Source of the DNA: Candidatus Uhrbacteria bacterium
GTDB lineage: Bacteria > Patescibacteriota > Patescibacteriia > 2-12-FULL-60-25
Direction of reading: 5' to 3'
NCBI GenBank assembly: GCA_023246415.1
Contig: JAHFIK010000047.1
Span: 1 to 5,999 of the forward strand
DNA: 5,999 nt
In this document: positions 1-5,236 of the stretch, piece after piece
Position numbering within the stretch: the first letter of the stretch is position 1
Layout: every line of letters begins with the position of its first letter
Notes under the pieces: model-generated
The model's database searches: none
Told to the model about the DNA's origin: nothing
What the model saw: the letters and a program-made list of their open reading frames with translations, nothing else
Position numbers and translations under genes: made by a program

Positions 1-1325
1 CGAATCACTTAGTGATCGGATCTGGTCGCATCGTGTATCACAATCTCGTGAAGTTGAATAAGGCCGTTGAAAGCGGCGAAATCGCTCAGAACGAGGCGAT
101 TCGATCCGCGTTTGATCACGTGAAAACGCATGGGAGTGCACTACATCTCGTGGGAATCATTAGTCCTGGAGGGGTTCATGGTCATACGGATCATTTGAAG
201 GGGCTTGTCCGATCGGCAAAGGCAGACGGGATCACGAAAATCTCGCTTCACCTATTTACGGATGGACGCGATGTTGCGCCAAAGAGCGCCATCGAATATG
301 TCGATGACATGGAAGCGTTTCTGACGGAGCAGGGGGTTGGACGGATCGTGAGCATCGGCGGACGATACTGGGGGATGGATCGGGATAACAACATGGATCG
401 TATTGAAAAACATTTTAAGGCGATGTGTGGGAAGGGGGAAAAATACCCGTCCGCAAAAGAGGCGATTTTAGCGGCGTACGAACAGGGTGTCACAGATGAA
501 TTCATCGAGCCGGTCTCCATTGATATTGAAGAGGGGGATGACGCCTGTGTGTCCGCGAATGATGCGGTGATTACGGCGAATTTTCGGGCCGATCGGGCGC
601 GTCAGATGACGAAGCATATCCTCGAACAGCAGATTGAGAATCTTCATCACGTGGCGATGACGAAGTACGATGACGCGATGGATGTGCGCGTTGCATATCC
701 GCCGGAAGAGATGAAGGAAACGCTTTCTGAAGTGGTGAGCCGTGCGGGGATCAAGCAGCTCCGCGTCACGGAGACGGAGAAATTCACGCACCTGACATTT
801 TTCTTCAACGCACAGCGGTATGAAGCGGATCCTGGCGAAGAGCGCGTCATGATTCCAAGCGATAAGAGCGTGAAGACCTACGATGAGCGTCCGGAGATGC
901 GCGCGAAAGAAATCGCGGACAAGGTGATCGAAGGTCTTGAGGATGGATCATATGGGCTCATTGTCACGAACCTGGTGAACTGCGATATGGTTGGGCACAC
1001 CGGCAGCATGGAAGCGATTAAATTGGGCGTTCAGGCCGTTGATACCGCAATCGGTCGTATCGTTGAAGCGGCAACGCGTGTGGGCGCCGATGTGCTCATT
1101 ACGGCGGATCATGGGAATGCGGAACAGGTGTTTGACCCGTCGACGAACCAGCCGATGACGTCGCATACGCTGAATCCGGTTCCATTCATCCTCGTCTCAG
1201 ACCGTCCGTACACGTTTAACCGATCGGCCGGATTGCTCTCAGATATCGCGCCAACCATCTTAACGATGATGAAGCTCCAGATCCCTGCAGAAATGACCGG
1301 AACGAGTTTTGTATCAGTGGATTAA
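1..1325 (+). CDS. gpmI: 2,3-bisphosphoglycerate-independent phosphoglycerate mutase, 5' partial
   Basis: This cytoplasmic enzyme interconverts 3-phosphoglycerate and 2-phosphoglycerate in glycolysis and gluconeogenesis, using two Mn ions and a phosphoserine intermediate. The first complete codon is at base 3 and reads Asn-His-Leu-Val-Ile-Gly-Ser-Gly-Arg, which matches the family segment just after the catalytic serine. The GTG at 12 is therefore an internal valine, and roughly 70 N-terminal residues, including the catalytic Ser and first metal Asp, lie outside the window. Counting from base 12, the expected active-site residues are present: His56 (PGGVHGH), Arg86-Asp87 (DGRD), Arg118 and Arg124 (GGRYWGMDR), Arg192 and Arg195 (NFRADR), Lys257 (EKFTH), Asp325 and His329 (NCDMVGH), Asp366-His367 (ADHGN) and His385 (TSHT). 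The inserted phosphotransferase domain is intact between the two phosphatase-domain parts. The gene ends with TAA, 17 bases before a terminator, and converges on yebC. Confidence 0.97.
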   Translation, partial: NHLVIGSGRIVYHNLVKLNKAVESGEIAQNEAIRSAFDHVKTHGSALHLVGIISPGGVHGHTDHLKGLVRSAKADGITKISLHLFTDGRDVAPKSAIEYVDDMEAFLTEQGVGRIVSIGGRYWGMDRDNNMDRIEKHFKAMCGKGEKYPSAKEAILAAYEQGVTDEFIEPVSIDIEEGDDACVSANDAVITANFRADRARQMTKHILEQQIENLHHVAMTKYDDAMDVRVAYPPEEMKETLSEVVSRAGIKQLRVTETEKFTHLTFFFNAQRYEADPGEERVMIPSDKSVKTYDERPEMRAKEIADKVIEGLEDGSYGLIVTNLVNCDMVGHTGSMEAIKLGVQAVDTAIGRIVEAATRVGADVLITADHGNAEQVFDPSTNQPMTSHTLNPVPFILVSDRPYTFNRSAGLLSDIAPTILTMMKLQIPAEMTGTSFVSVD

Positions 1326-1342
1326 ATCGTGCAACAGGAATC

Positions 1343-1373
1343 AAAAACGACGAAGAAATGCTTCGTCGTTTTT
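1343..1373. terminator. Bidirectional intrinsic terminator between gpmI and yebC
   Basis: A perfect 13-bp inverted repeat (1343-1355 with 1361-1373) encloses a 5-base AAATG loop. The left arm begins with five A and the right arm ends with five T, so either strand gives a GC-containing hairpin followed by a U-run. It starts 17 bases after the gpmI stop and lies 19 bases beyond the yebC stop on the other strand, so one element can end both convergent genes. Confidence 0.88.
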
Positions 1374-1392
1374 GTACTGAGATCGGGGAGGG

Positions 1393-2115
1393 CTATGCGA
1401 GGTTTGAATAGACGCGCGAGACGTCGTCGTCGGATTCAAGCTCTGAGACGAGCTCTTCCACCGCGAGTCCGGTCGCTTCATCGGTTTCCACGGTCGTTTT
1501 TGGGATCCATTCAAATTCTGCAGATTCGACCGTGAGGGCGCATTTCGCAACGGCATCCGCGACGGCCATCAGATTCGATGGGGTTGTTCGAATATCGACG
1601 CCGTTTTCATCTTCGATGATATCTGTGGCACCCGCATCGATGAGCGCGAGTTCGATGTCATCATGTCGTTCGGCGGGGAGTGGATCGGGGACATGGACCG
1701 TTCCGACGCGATCAAAGAGGTATGCGACCGAACCGGTGCCTGCCATCGTCCCGTTCTTTTTTGATAAGAGATGCTTTACGGTTGCCACGCTTCGGTTCCG
1801 ATTGTCTGTGACACATTCGATCATGAGCGCCGTGCCACCCGGGGCGTAGGCTTCGTATAAGAGCTGTTCGAGTTGAGCCTCTCCGCCGGCCCCCGTCGCG
1901 CGATCAATCGCTCGCTGGATCACTTCTTTTGGCATGAGTCCCTTTTTCGCACGATCAATGGCAACGCGAAGCCGAACGTTAAACGAGGGGTCTGCTCCTT
2001 TTTCTTTAACAGCGACAGTGATTTCACGCGAGAGCTTCGTAAACGACGCGGACCGTTTGGCGTCGATGGCGCCCTTAAACTGTTTGACTTTGCTCCATTT
2101 GGAATGACGAGACAT
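1393..2115 (-). CDS. yebC: YebC/PmpR (TACO1) family regulatory protein
   Basis: This is a full-length 240-residue member of the YebC/PmpR/TACO1 family, whose usual length is about 240-250. The N-terminus matches the family signature (HSKW near residue 4, then DAKR and FTKLSREI), followed by NVRLRVAIDRAK, MPKEVIQRAI, the YEAYAPGGTALMIEC segment, DNRNRSVATVKH and GSVAYLF. Family members have been described as DNA-binding transcriptional regulators. More recently they have been described as ribosome-associated factors that relieve stalling at proline-rich stretches, so the exact role here is uncertain. The ATG at 2113-2115 is chosen because it places the conserved HSKW motif at the N-terminus; no Shine-Dalgarno is seen. 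The gene lies downstream of rplU on the same strand, but an rplU terminator and a separate promoter come between, so it is probably its own unit. The usual ruvC neighbour is not present. Stop codon TAG. Confidence 0.95.
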   Translation of the reverse strand: MSRHSKWSKVKQFKGAIDAKRSASFTKLSREITVAVKEKGADPSFNVRLRVAIDRAKKGLMPKEVIQRAIDRATGAGGEAQLEQLLYEAYAPGGTALMIECVTDNRNRSVATVKHLLSKKNGTMAGTGSVAYLFDRVGTVHVPDPLPAERHDDIELALIDAGATDIIEDENGVDIRTTPSNLMAVADAVAKCALTVESAEFEWIPKTTVETDEATGLAVEELVSELESDDDVSRVYSNLA

Positions 2116-2141
2116 AGCAGAGAAGTGTGGATACGCCCGGT

Positions 2142-2170
2142 ATCATAACGACCTCAGGCGATCGGTGCAA
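2142..2170 (-). promoter_or_regulatory. Predicted sigma70-type promoter of yebC
   Basis: Read on the minus strand, a TTGCAC -35 box (2165-2170) is followed after exactly 17 bases by a TATGAT -10 box (2142-2147). The expected start point is near 2135, giving a leader of about 20 bases before the yebC ATG. The leader has no purine-rich ribosome binding site. The element lies between the rplU terminator and yebC, as expected for an independent promoter. Confidence 0.65.
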
Positions 2171-2186
2171 TGACGAATGATGATAC

Positions 2187-2210
2187 AAAACGCCCGGATG
2201 GCTCCGGGCG
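2187..2210 (-). terminator. Intrinsic terminator of rplU
   Basis: CGCCCGGA (2191-2198) pairs perfectly with TCCGGGCG (2203-2210) around a 4-base loop. On the minus strand the GC-rich 8-bp stem is followed at once by TTTT (2187-2190) and then further T-containing sequence. It starts 28 bases past the rplU stop and should release rplU transcripts before the yebC promoter. Confidence 0.82.
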
Positions 2211-2238
2211 TCGTGAATGTGATGTGAAATGCGTTCGA

Positions 2239-2547
2239 TTACGAGATCTTCTCAATCTTCACGCTCGTAAACGGCTGTCGGTGGCCAGTGTGGCGGCGGT
2301 AACGGGACTTTGGCTTGTACTTTACGATTTCAAGCTTCTTTCCCTTGCCATGAGCCACGACGCTCGCTTCGACCTTCCCGGAGAGGAGGGGGGTCCCAAT
2401 TTCAACTTTTGAGCCATCATCTTCGGCTTTCAAAAGCATTTCGAATTCAGCTTTTCCGCCCGGTTCGAGATCGAGCTTTTCGATCTTGAGCTCCTGGCCT
2501 TCGCGGACGACATACTGTTTTCCGCCGGTCTTGATGACTGCAAACAT
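2239..2547 (-). CDS. rplU: 50S ribosomal protein L21
   Basis: L21 is a 23S rRNA-binding protein of the large ribosomal subunit. The product is 102 residues, close to the usual 103. It starts MFAVIKTGGKQYVV, the classic L21 N-terminus, continues with the EIGTPLL-type segment (KVEIGTPLLSGKVEASVVAHGKGKK) and ends with the signature KYKPKSRYRRHTGHRQPFTSVKI. An in-frame ATG exists upstream at 2619, but it would add 24 residues not found in L21 and would lie upstream of the promoter, so the ATG at 2545-2547 is used. rpmA (L27) and obg, frequent partners, do not follow; instead a terminator ends the unit. The start has no Shine-Dalgarno and the mRNA is predicted to be nearly leaderless. Stop codon TAA. 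Confidence 0.97.
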   Translation of the reverse strand: MFAVIKTGGKQYVVREGQELKIEKLDLEPGGKAEFEMLLKAEDDGSKVEIGTPLLSGKVEASVVAHGKGKKLEIVKYKPKSRYRRHTGHRQPFTSVKIEKIS

Positions 2548-2556
2548 AGTGGGGCA

Positions 2557-2585
2557 ATAGTAGAGAAAATGGGGGAAAACGTCAA
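2557..2585 (-). promoter_or_regulatory. Predicted strong sigma70-type promoter of rplU, giving a leaderless mRNA
   Basis: On the minus strand a TTGACG -35 box (2580-2585) and a TACTAT -10 box (2557-2562) are separated by exactly 17 bases. Only 9 bases lie between the -10 box and the rplU ATG (2548-2556). A normal start point about 7 bases past the -10 box leaves a leader of roughly 1-4 bases. This also supports the short 102-residue start of L21. Confidence 0.75.
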
Positions 2586-2604
2586 GAGGGCCCTGCTTGA
2601 GGCA

Positions 2605-2633
2605 TTGAGTAAACAGCAAGCATCAAATAAAAT
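2605..2633 (+). promoter_or_regulatory. Candidate promoter of the lipoprotein gene
   Basis: TTGAGT (2605-2610) and TAAAAT (2628-2633) are separated by 17 bases, which would give a start near 2640 and a leader of about 98 bases. It is back to back with the rplU promoter: the two -35 boxes are 19 bases apart. A weaker alternative closer to the gene is TTGCTG (2683-2688) with TATCAA (2707-2712), 18 bases apart. The choice between them cannot be made from sequence alone. Confidence 0.42.
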
Positions 2634-2666
2634 ACGTAAGCACCTTATAAACTTAACTTGTCATTT

Positions 2667-2700
2667 GGAGTGGCACGTTCATTTGCTGTGCGATCACTCC
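2667..2700 (+). other. Bulged hairpin in the predicted leader of the lipoprotein gene
   Basis: GGAGTG (2667-2672) pairs with CACTCC (2695-2700), and the adjoining GCAC (2673-2676) pairs with GTGC (2688-2691). This leaves a 3-base GAT bulge and an 11-base loop. It has no T-run, so it is not a terminator. It could be an operator-like inverted repeat or an mRNA leader structure, or chance. Confidence 0.3.
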
Positions 2701-2737
2701 ATATCGTATCAATACCTCAGAGATCTGGATGTATCAC

Positions 2738-4123
2738 ATGAAAAAAACGAAAATTACTGTTTTGGCCATTGGGCTGGTATTCGCTGGTTGTTCAGGCGAT
2801 TCAAAAAAGGAGGAGTCACTCGACGTTTCTAGGAGCGCGCTCGCTACGGCAATGGTGTATAACGCTGGCTCGCTTGGTGCGGGATGGACGGATAGCAGCG
2901 GAACGACGCACAACCTCAATTCCAAGACCGTCCTTGACGGGTCGTTGCATACGTTGAGCGCGACCTACAGTCCAATCGGATACATCGCCTTCATGTCGAC
3001 CGCAGGCGTGACTGGAAATCAGAGTGTCTCTTTTCGAGTCAACGGTGCAACGAATACAACGACGATCAAACTTTCGATGGAACTATTCGTTAATAATACG
3101 TGGACCGGACTCGTGCCGATTGTTTCGTTCTGTAATGGAGGAAAGGTTCCTCAGAATGCATGGGTCGATTGCACGGTCCCGTTATCGGTCCTCGGCGCAT
3201 CATCGGCGACGATGGTGAACGGCGTCTCAATTGATAATGGGACGGGTAAGACCCTCAAGGCCATGTACTTCTCGGCAATTCGATTCGTTCCTGTTCCACA
3301 AGGGACAGGAGGATCTCCAGGAACTGGCGGAACGCCGGCAACGGGTGGAGCTGCAACGGGTGGAGCTGTAACCGGTGGAAATGCTTCCACTGGCGGCTCG
3401 GTGACCGGTGGATCTTCATCAACGGGAGGTGATATTTCAACGGGAGGATTTTCGAATACCGGTGGCGCTGCAACCGGCGGTGTGACAACGGGAGGAGGAT
3501 CAACGATTGTCGCGACGCATTTCAGTATCACGGATGGTCAAGCGACCATGGTTGGGAATCTTCCGCCGCAGAGTAGCGGGGTGACGATCTTTTCCTGGGC
3601 GAGATTTGCAACCACGGGCATTTCATCGTTAGGGATCGGTGCGTCGAATCTGTTCTACCAGAACTATGGGTTCTACTCGCAGAGCGGCACGATCCAGTGG
3701 TGGGATGAGAATTTCGGACCCGATGTCATCGCAGAGAATGACGGAGGATGGATCTTCATCGTTGCCCGTTTTACATCGCAAACGCACCTCGATGTCGGCT
3801 ACACGCGGGTTTCCGGAGCGCCGATTGTCTGGCCGATCCATAACACGATTGCTGCCAATGCCCTGCAGGGCATGACGGTCTCTTTTCCTGGAGAAAATGA
3901 GTGGTTTGGTGGTGATCTCGAGTACATGGGCGTCCTTCCGCGCGCCGTTGATGATACGGAAGCGTCGGCACTCTCAAATAACAGGTCCGTTCCCGCGAAT
4001 GCGTGGGCATTCTGGAAATTCGAAAACGGAGTGACGACAGACAGCAGTGGGAATAGTCATCATTGGACGACTGCAGGTTCCGTGACTCCTGCGACAACAG
4101 GTGCTCCAATTTTGTCACCTTAA
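2738..4123 (+). CDS. Secreted lipoprotein with two lectin/CBM-like beta-sandwich regions joined by a Thr-Gly-Gly repeat linker
   Basis: I recognise no named family for the whole protein (461 residues). From the ATG at 2738, MKKTK plus a hydrophobic stretch ends in a lipobox (VFAGC, Cys18), so the mature protein is predicted to be lipid-anchored outside the membrane; an ATG three codons earlier (2729) is possible but MKKTK is the better signal peptide. Residues about 38-187 (VYNAGSLGAGW to YFSAIRFVPV) resemble galactose-binding-like or CBM-type modules, with the late WVDCTVPLSVLG strand typical of them; the two Cys in this region could form a disulfide. Residues 190-254 are a linker with 12 T-G-G triplets. 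Residues about 260-461 look like a LamG/concanavalin A-like jellyroll (TIFSWARF, GGWIFIVARF, FGGDLEYMGVLPRAVDDTE), followed by a WKFENGVTTDSSGNSHH motif that normally begins such domains. No catalytic motif was seen. Adhesion or glycan binding is inferred. It lies alone between opposite-strand housekeeping genes. Stop codon TAA. Confidence 0.85.
   Translation: MKKTKITVLAIGLVFAGCSGDSKKEESLDVSRSALATAMVYNAGSLGAGWTDSSGTTHNLNSKTVLDGSLHTLSATYSPIGYIAFMSTAGVTGNQSVSFRVNGATNTTTIKLSMELFVNNTWTGLVPIVSFCNGGKVPQNAWVDCTVPLSVLGASSATMVNGVSIDNGTGKTLKAMYFSAIRFVPVPQGTGGSPGTGGTPATGGAATGGAVTGGNASTGGSVTGGSSSTGGDISTGGFSNTGGAATGGVTTGGGSTIVATHFSITDGQATMVGNLPPQSSGVTIFSWARFATTGISSLGIGASNLFYQNYGFYSQSGTIQWWDENFGPDVIAENDGGWIFIVARFTSQTHLDVGYTRVSGAPIVWPIHNTIAANALQGMTVSFPGENEWFGGDLEYMGVLPRAVDDTEASALSNNRSVPANAWAFWKFENGVTTDSSGNSHHWTTAGSVTPATTGAPILSP
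3305..3499 (+). repeat. Protein-level Thr-Gly-Gly repeat linker
   Basis: Twelve T-G-G triplets occur in 65 codons, each followed by a 2- or 3-residue spacer rich in Ala, Ser, Val and Pro (period 5 or 6 residues). Thr is encoded by ACA, ACT, ACG and ACC and Gly by GGA, GGC and GGT, so most copies are diverged at the DNA level. The exception is a recent-looking 15-base tandem pair at 3341-3355 and 3356-3370, differing at one base. It is a flexible, probably extended interdomain spacer. Confidence 0.87.
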
Positions 4124-4152
4124 ACTCGTTTCAAATTCGCTCGTTCATCAAG

Positions 4153-4190
4153 CGCCCTGCCGGGGATTCTCCTCGGCAGGGCGTTATCTG
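4153..4190 (+). terminator. Intrinsic terminator of the lipoprotein gene
   Basis: CGCCCTGCCG (4153-4162) pairs perfectly with CGGCAGGGCG (4174-4183). The stem can extend inward by four more pairs, including one G-T, to a TTC triloop. On the plus strand it is followed by a short T-rich tail (TTATCTGTAT). It starts 29 bases after the lipoprotein stop. On the minus strand no T-run follows, so any role in ending the convergent recR transcript would be weaker. Confidence 0.75.
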
Positions 4191-4204
4191 TATATGACGT
4201 GTGA

Positions 4205-4816
4205 TTATTCTTTCCTGTTCTCCAGGGCATCCGCGATCGTCATTTCGTCCGCGTATTCGAGCTGGGCCCCGTTTGGGAGACCTCTGGCCAGACGCGTAAT
4301 GTGAATGGCTGGGGCGAGTCGGGTGATCTCCCGCTTGAGATAGAGGGAGGTCGTATCTCCCGCAACGTCTGGATCAAGCCCAAGGATCACTTCTGTGATC
4401 ATTGCGGTTTCTCCGGTCAGGCGCGCGTAGAGCGGGTCGATCCACAGTTGATCCGGAGTGCGACCGCTGATCGGATCAATGAGTCCGCCGAGGACATGAT
4501 AGCGACCACGGAATGCATTTGAATCTTCAATGACGCGAACATCCTGCGGATTCGCAACGACGCAGAGCTTGGACGGATCTCGTGTTGGATCGGTGCAGAT
4601 TGAGCAAGGGGAGGTTTCGGACCACAGTCCGCAGATCGTGCACCGGACGACCCCGTTTGAGAGTTTTTTAAGCGCTTCGGCAAATCGAAGAATCCGGTCC
4701 TTTGGTTGTGATAACAGCCAGTACGCATACCGCAACGCCGCGCGCGGACCAACGCCCGGGAGGGTGTCGAATTCTGCGGCAACGTCATGGATCGGTGGGG
4801 GCGTGCGATTGGTCAT
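4205..4816 (-). CDS. recR: Recombination mediator protein RecR
   Basis: RecR acts with RecO (and RecF) to load RecA on SSB-coated gapped DNA during recombinational repair. The product is 203 residues, about the usual 200. Domain order is standard: a helix-hairpin-helix (LPGVGPRAALRYAYWLL, 19-35), a four-Cys zinc motif (Cys59, Cys62, Cys71, Cys74), a Toprim domain (from about 84, with AFRGRYHVLGGLIDPISG) and the C-terminal ITRLARGLPNGAQLEYADEMTI segment. Odd points: the usual Glu of the first Toprim strand (VVE in E. coli RecR) is Ala88 here (VVANPQDV), while the later acidic loop reads LDPDVAGDTT rather than the more usual NPTVEGEAT. The start at 4816 gives the normal N-terminus; no Shine-Dalgarno is visible. 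It begins 27 bases after ybaB, the conserved ybaB-recR pairing, and is probably co-transcribed with it. Stop codon TAA. Confidence 0.97.
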   Translation of the reverse strand: MTNRTPPPIHDVAAEFDTLPGVGPRAALRYAYWLLSQPKDRILRFAEALKKLSNGVVRCTICGLWSETSPCSICTDPTRDPSKLCVVANPQDVRVIEDSNAFRGRYHVLGGLIDPISGRTPDQLWIDPLYARLTGETAMITEVILGLDPDVAGDTTSLYLKREITRLAPAIHITRLARGLPNGAQLEYADEMTIADALENRKE

Positions 4817-4843
4817 GGCGGATCGCGGACGCGAAGATCAGCG

Positions 4844-5155
4844 TTACGACTTCATCAGATCCTGAACATCTTTGGCGAGATCGTTGCCGCCGAGATCTTT
4901 CATCTTCGTGGCCATCATCTTCTGGATTTTGGTAATCGCATCGTTAATCGCATCGCGAACAGATGATTCACAAGAGGCCTGATTCGAGAGGAGTGATGGA
5001 TCGATAGAAACCGTCTTTGCTTTCATGTTGCCGTCCATGACAATTTTTACCTTTCCCCAGCCACCGACGCCTTCGAGCGTTTCTTGTGAGAGGGCGTCTT
5101 GGAGCGCTTTTGCACGTGAGCGGATATCTTTGAACTGTTTGAGTTTGTTGAACAT
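4844..5155 (-). CDS. ybaB: YbaB/EbfC family nucleoid-associated protein
   Basis: Members of this family are small homodimeric DNA-binding proteins that coat the nucleoid and are almost always encoded just before recR. The 103-residue product has the family layout: an N-terminal helix (MFNKLKQFKDIRSRAKALQ), a central beta hairpin (GWGKVKIVMDGNMKAKTVSIDPSLL, in which the spaced K-V and V-x-I-D-P pattern is typical) and a C-terminal amphipathic helix (VRDAINDAITKIQKMMATKM). The reading frame is open further upstream to 5218, but those 21 codons lie in the palindrome next to dnaB and do not resemble YbaB, so the ATG at 5153-5155 is chosen. No Shine-Dalgarno precedes it. dnaX, its common upstream partner, is replaced by dnaB. 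Stop codon TAA. Confidence 0.92.
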   Translation of the reverse strand: MFNKLKQFKDIRSRAKALQDALSQETLEGVGGWGKVKIVMDGNMKAKTVSIDPSLLSNQASCESSVRDAINDAITKIQKMMATKMKDLGGNDLAKDVQDLMKS

Positions 5156-5164
5156 ATGAATAGA

Positions 5165-5236
5165 GTGCGTGGTCCGTCGTGCGTGGTTCGTGGGATTTTT
5201 TAACCTCCCACGCACCACGCACGACGCACTACGTAC
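5165..5236. repeat. Large palindrome built from a 7-base repeat unit (REP-like)
   Basis: Two 31-base arms (5165-5195 and 5206-5236) pair at 27 of 31 positions around a 10-base loop TTTTTTAACC. Each arm consists of four 7-base units close to GTGCGTG plus a GGA/TCC cap. Left units are GTGCGTG, GTCCGTC, GTGCGTG, GTTCGTG. Right units, read on the minus strand from the outside, are GTACGTA, GTGCGTC, GTGCGTG, GTGCGTG. It fills most of the 80-base gap between dnaB and ybaB and its outer end touches the dnaB TAG stop. No U-run follows on either strand, so it is not a classical terminator. Confidence 0.86.

Noticed and set aside
12..14. GTG as the start codon of gpmI
   Set aside because: The frame is open to base 3 and the upstream residues Asn-His-Leu continue the conserved family segment, so this is an internal valine.
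1532..2148. Plus-strand reading frames opposite yebC
   Set aside because: They are shadows of the fully conserved YebC coding sequence.
2548..2619. N-terminal extension of L21 from an upstream ATG
   Set aside because: The extra 24 residues do not occur in L21, and the predicted promoter lies within them.
3151..3531. Minus-strand proline-rich reading frame (repeated PPV) opposite the linker
   Set aside because: It is the mirror image of the Thr-Gly-Gly repeat on the other strand, with no start context or neighbours to support it.
5156..5218. N-terminal extension of YbaB through the palindrome
   Set aside because: The codons come from the heptamer repeat and do not resemble the family; MFNKLKQ is the expected start.
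5165..5236. Palindrome as a CRISPR remnant or as the dnaB terminator
   Set aside because: There are no unique spacers between units, and no T-run follows the stem on either strand.
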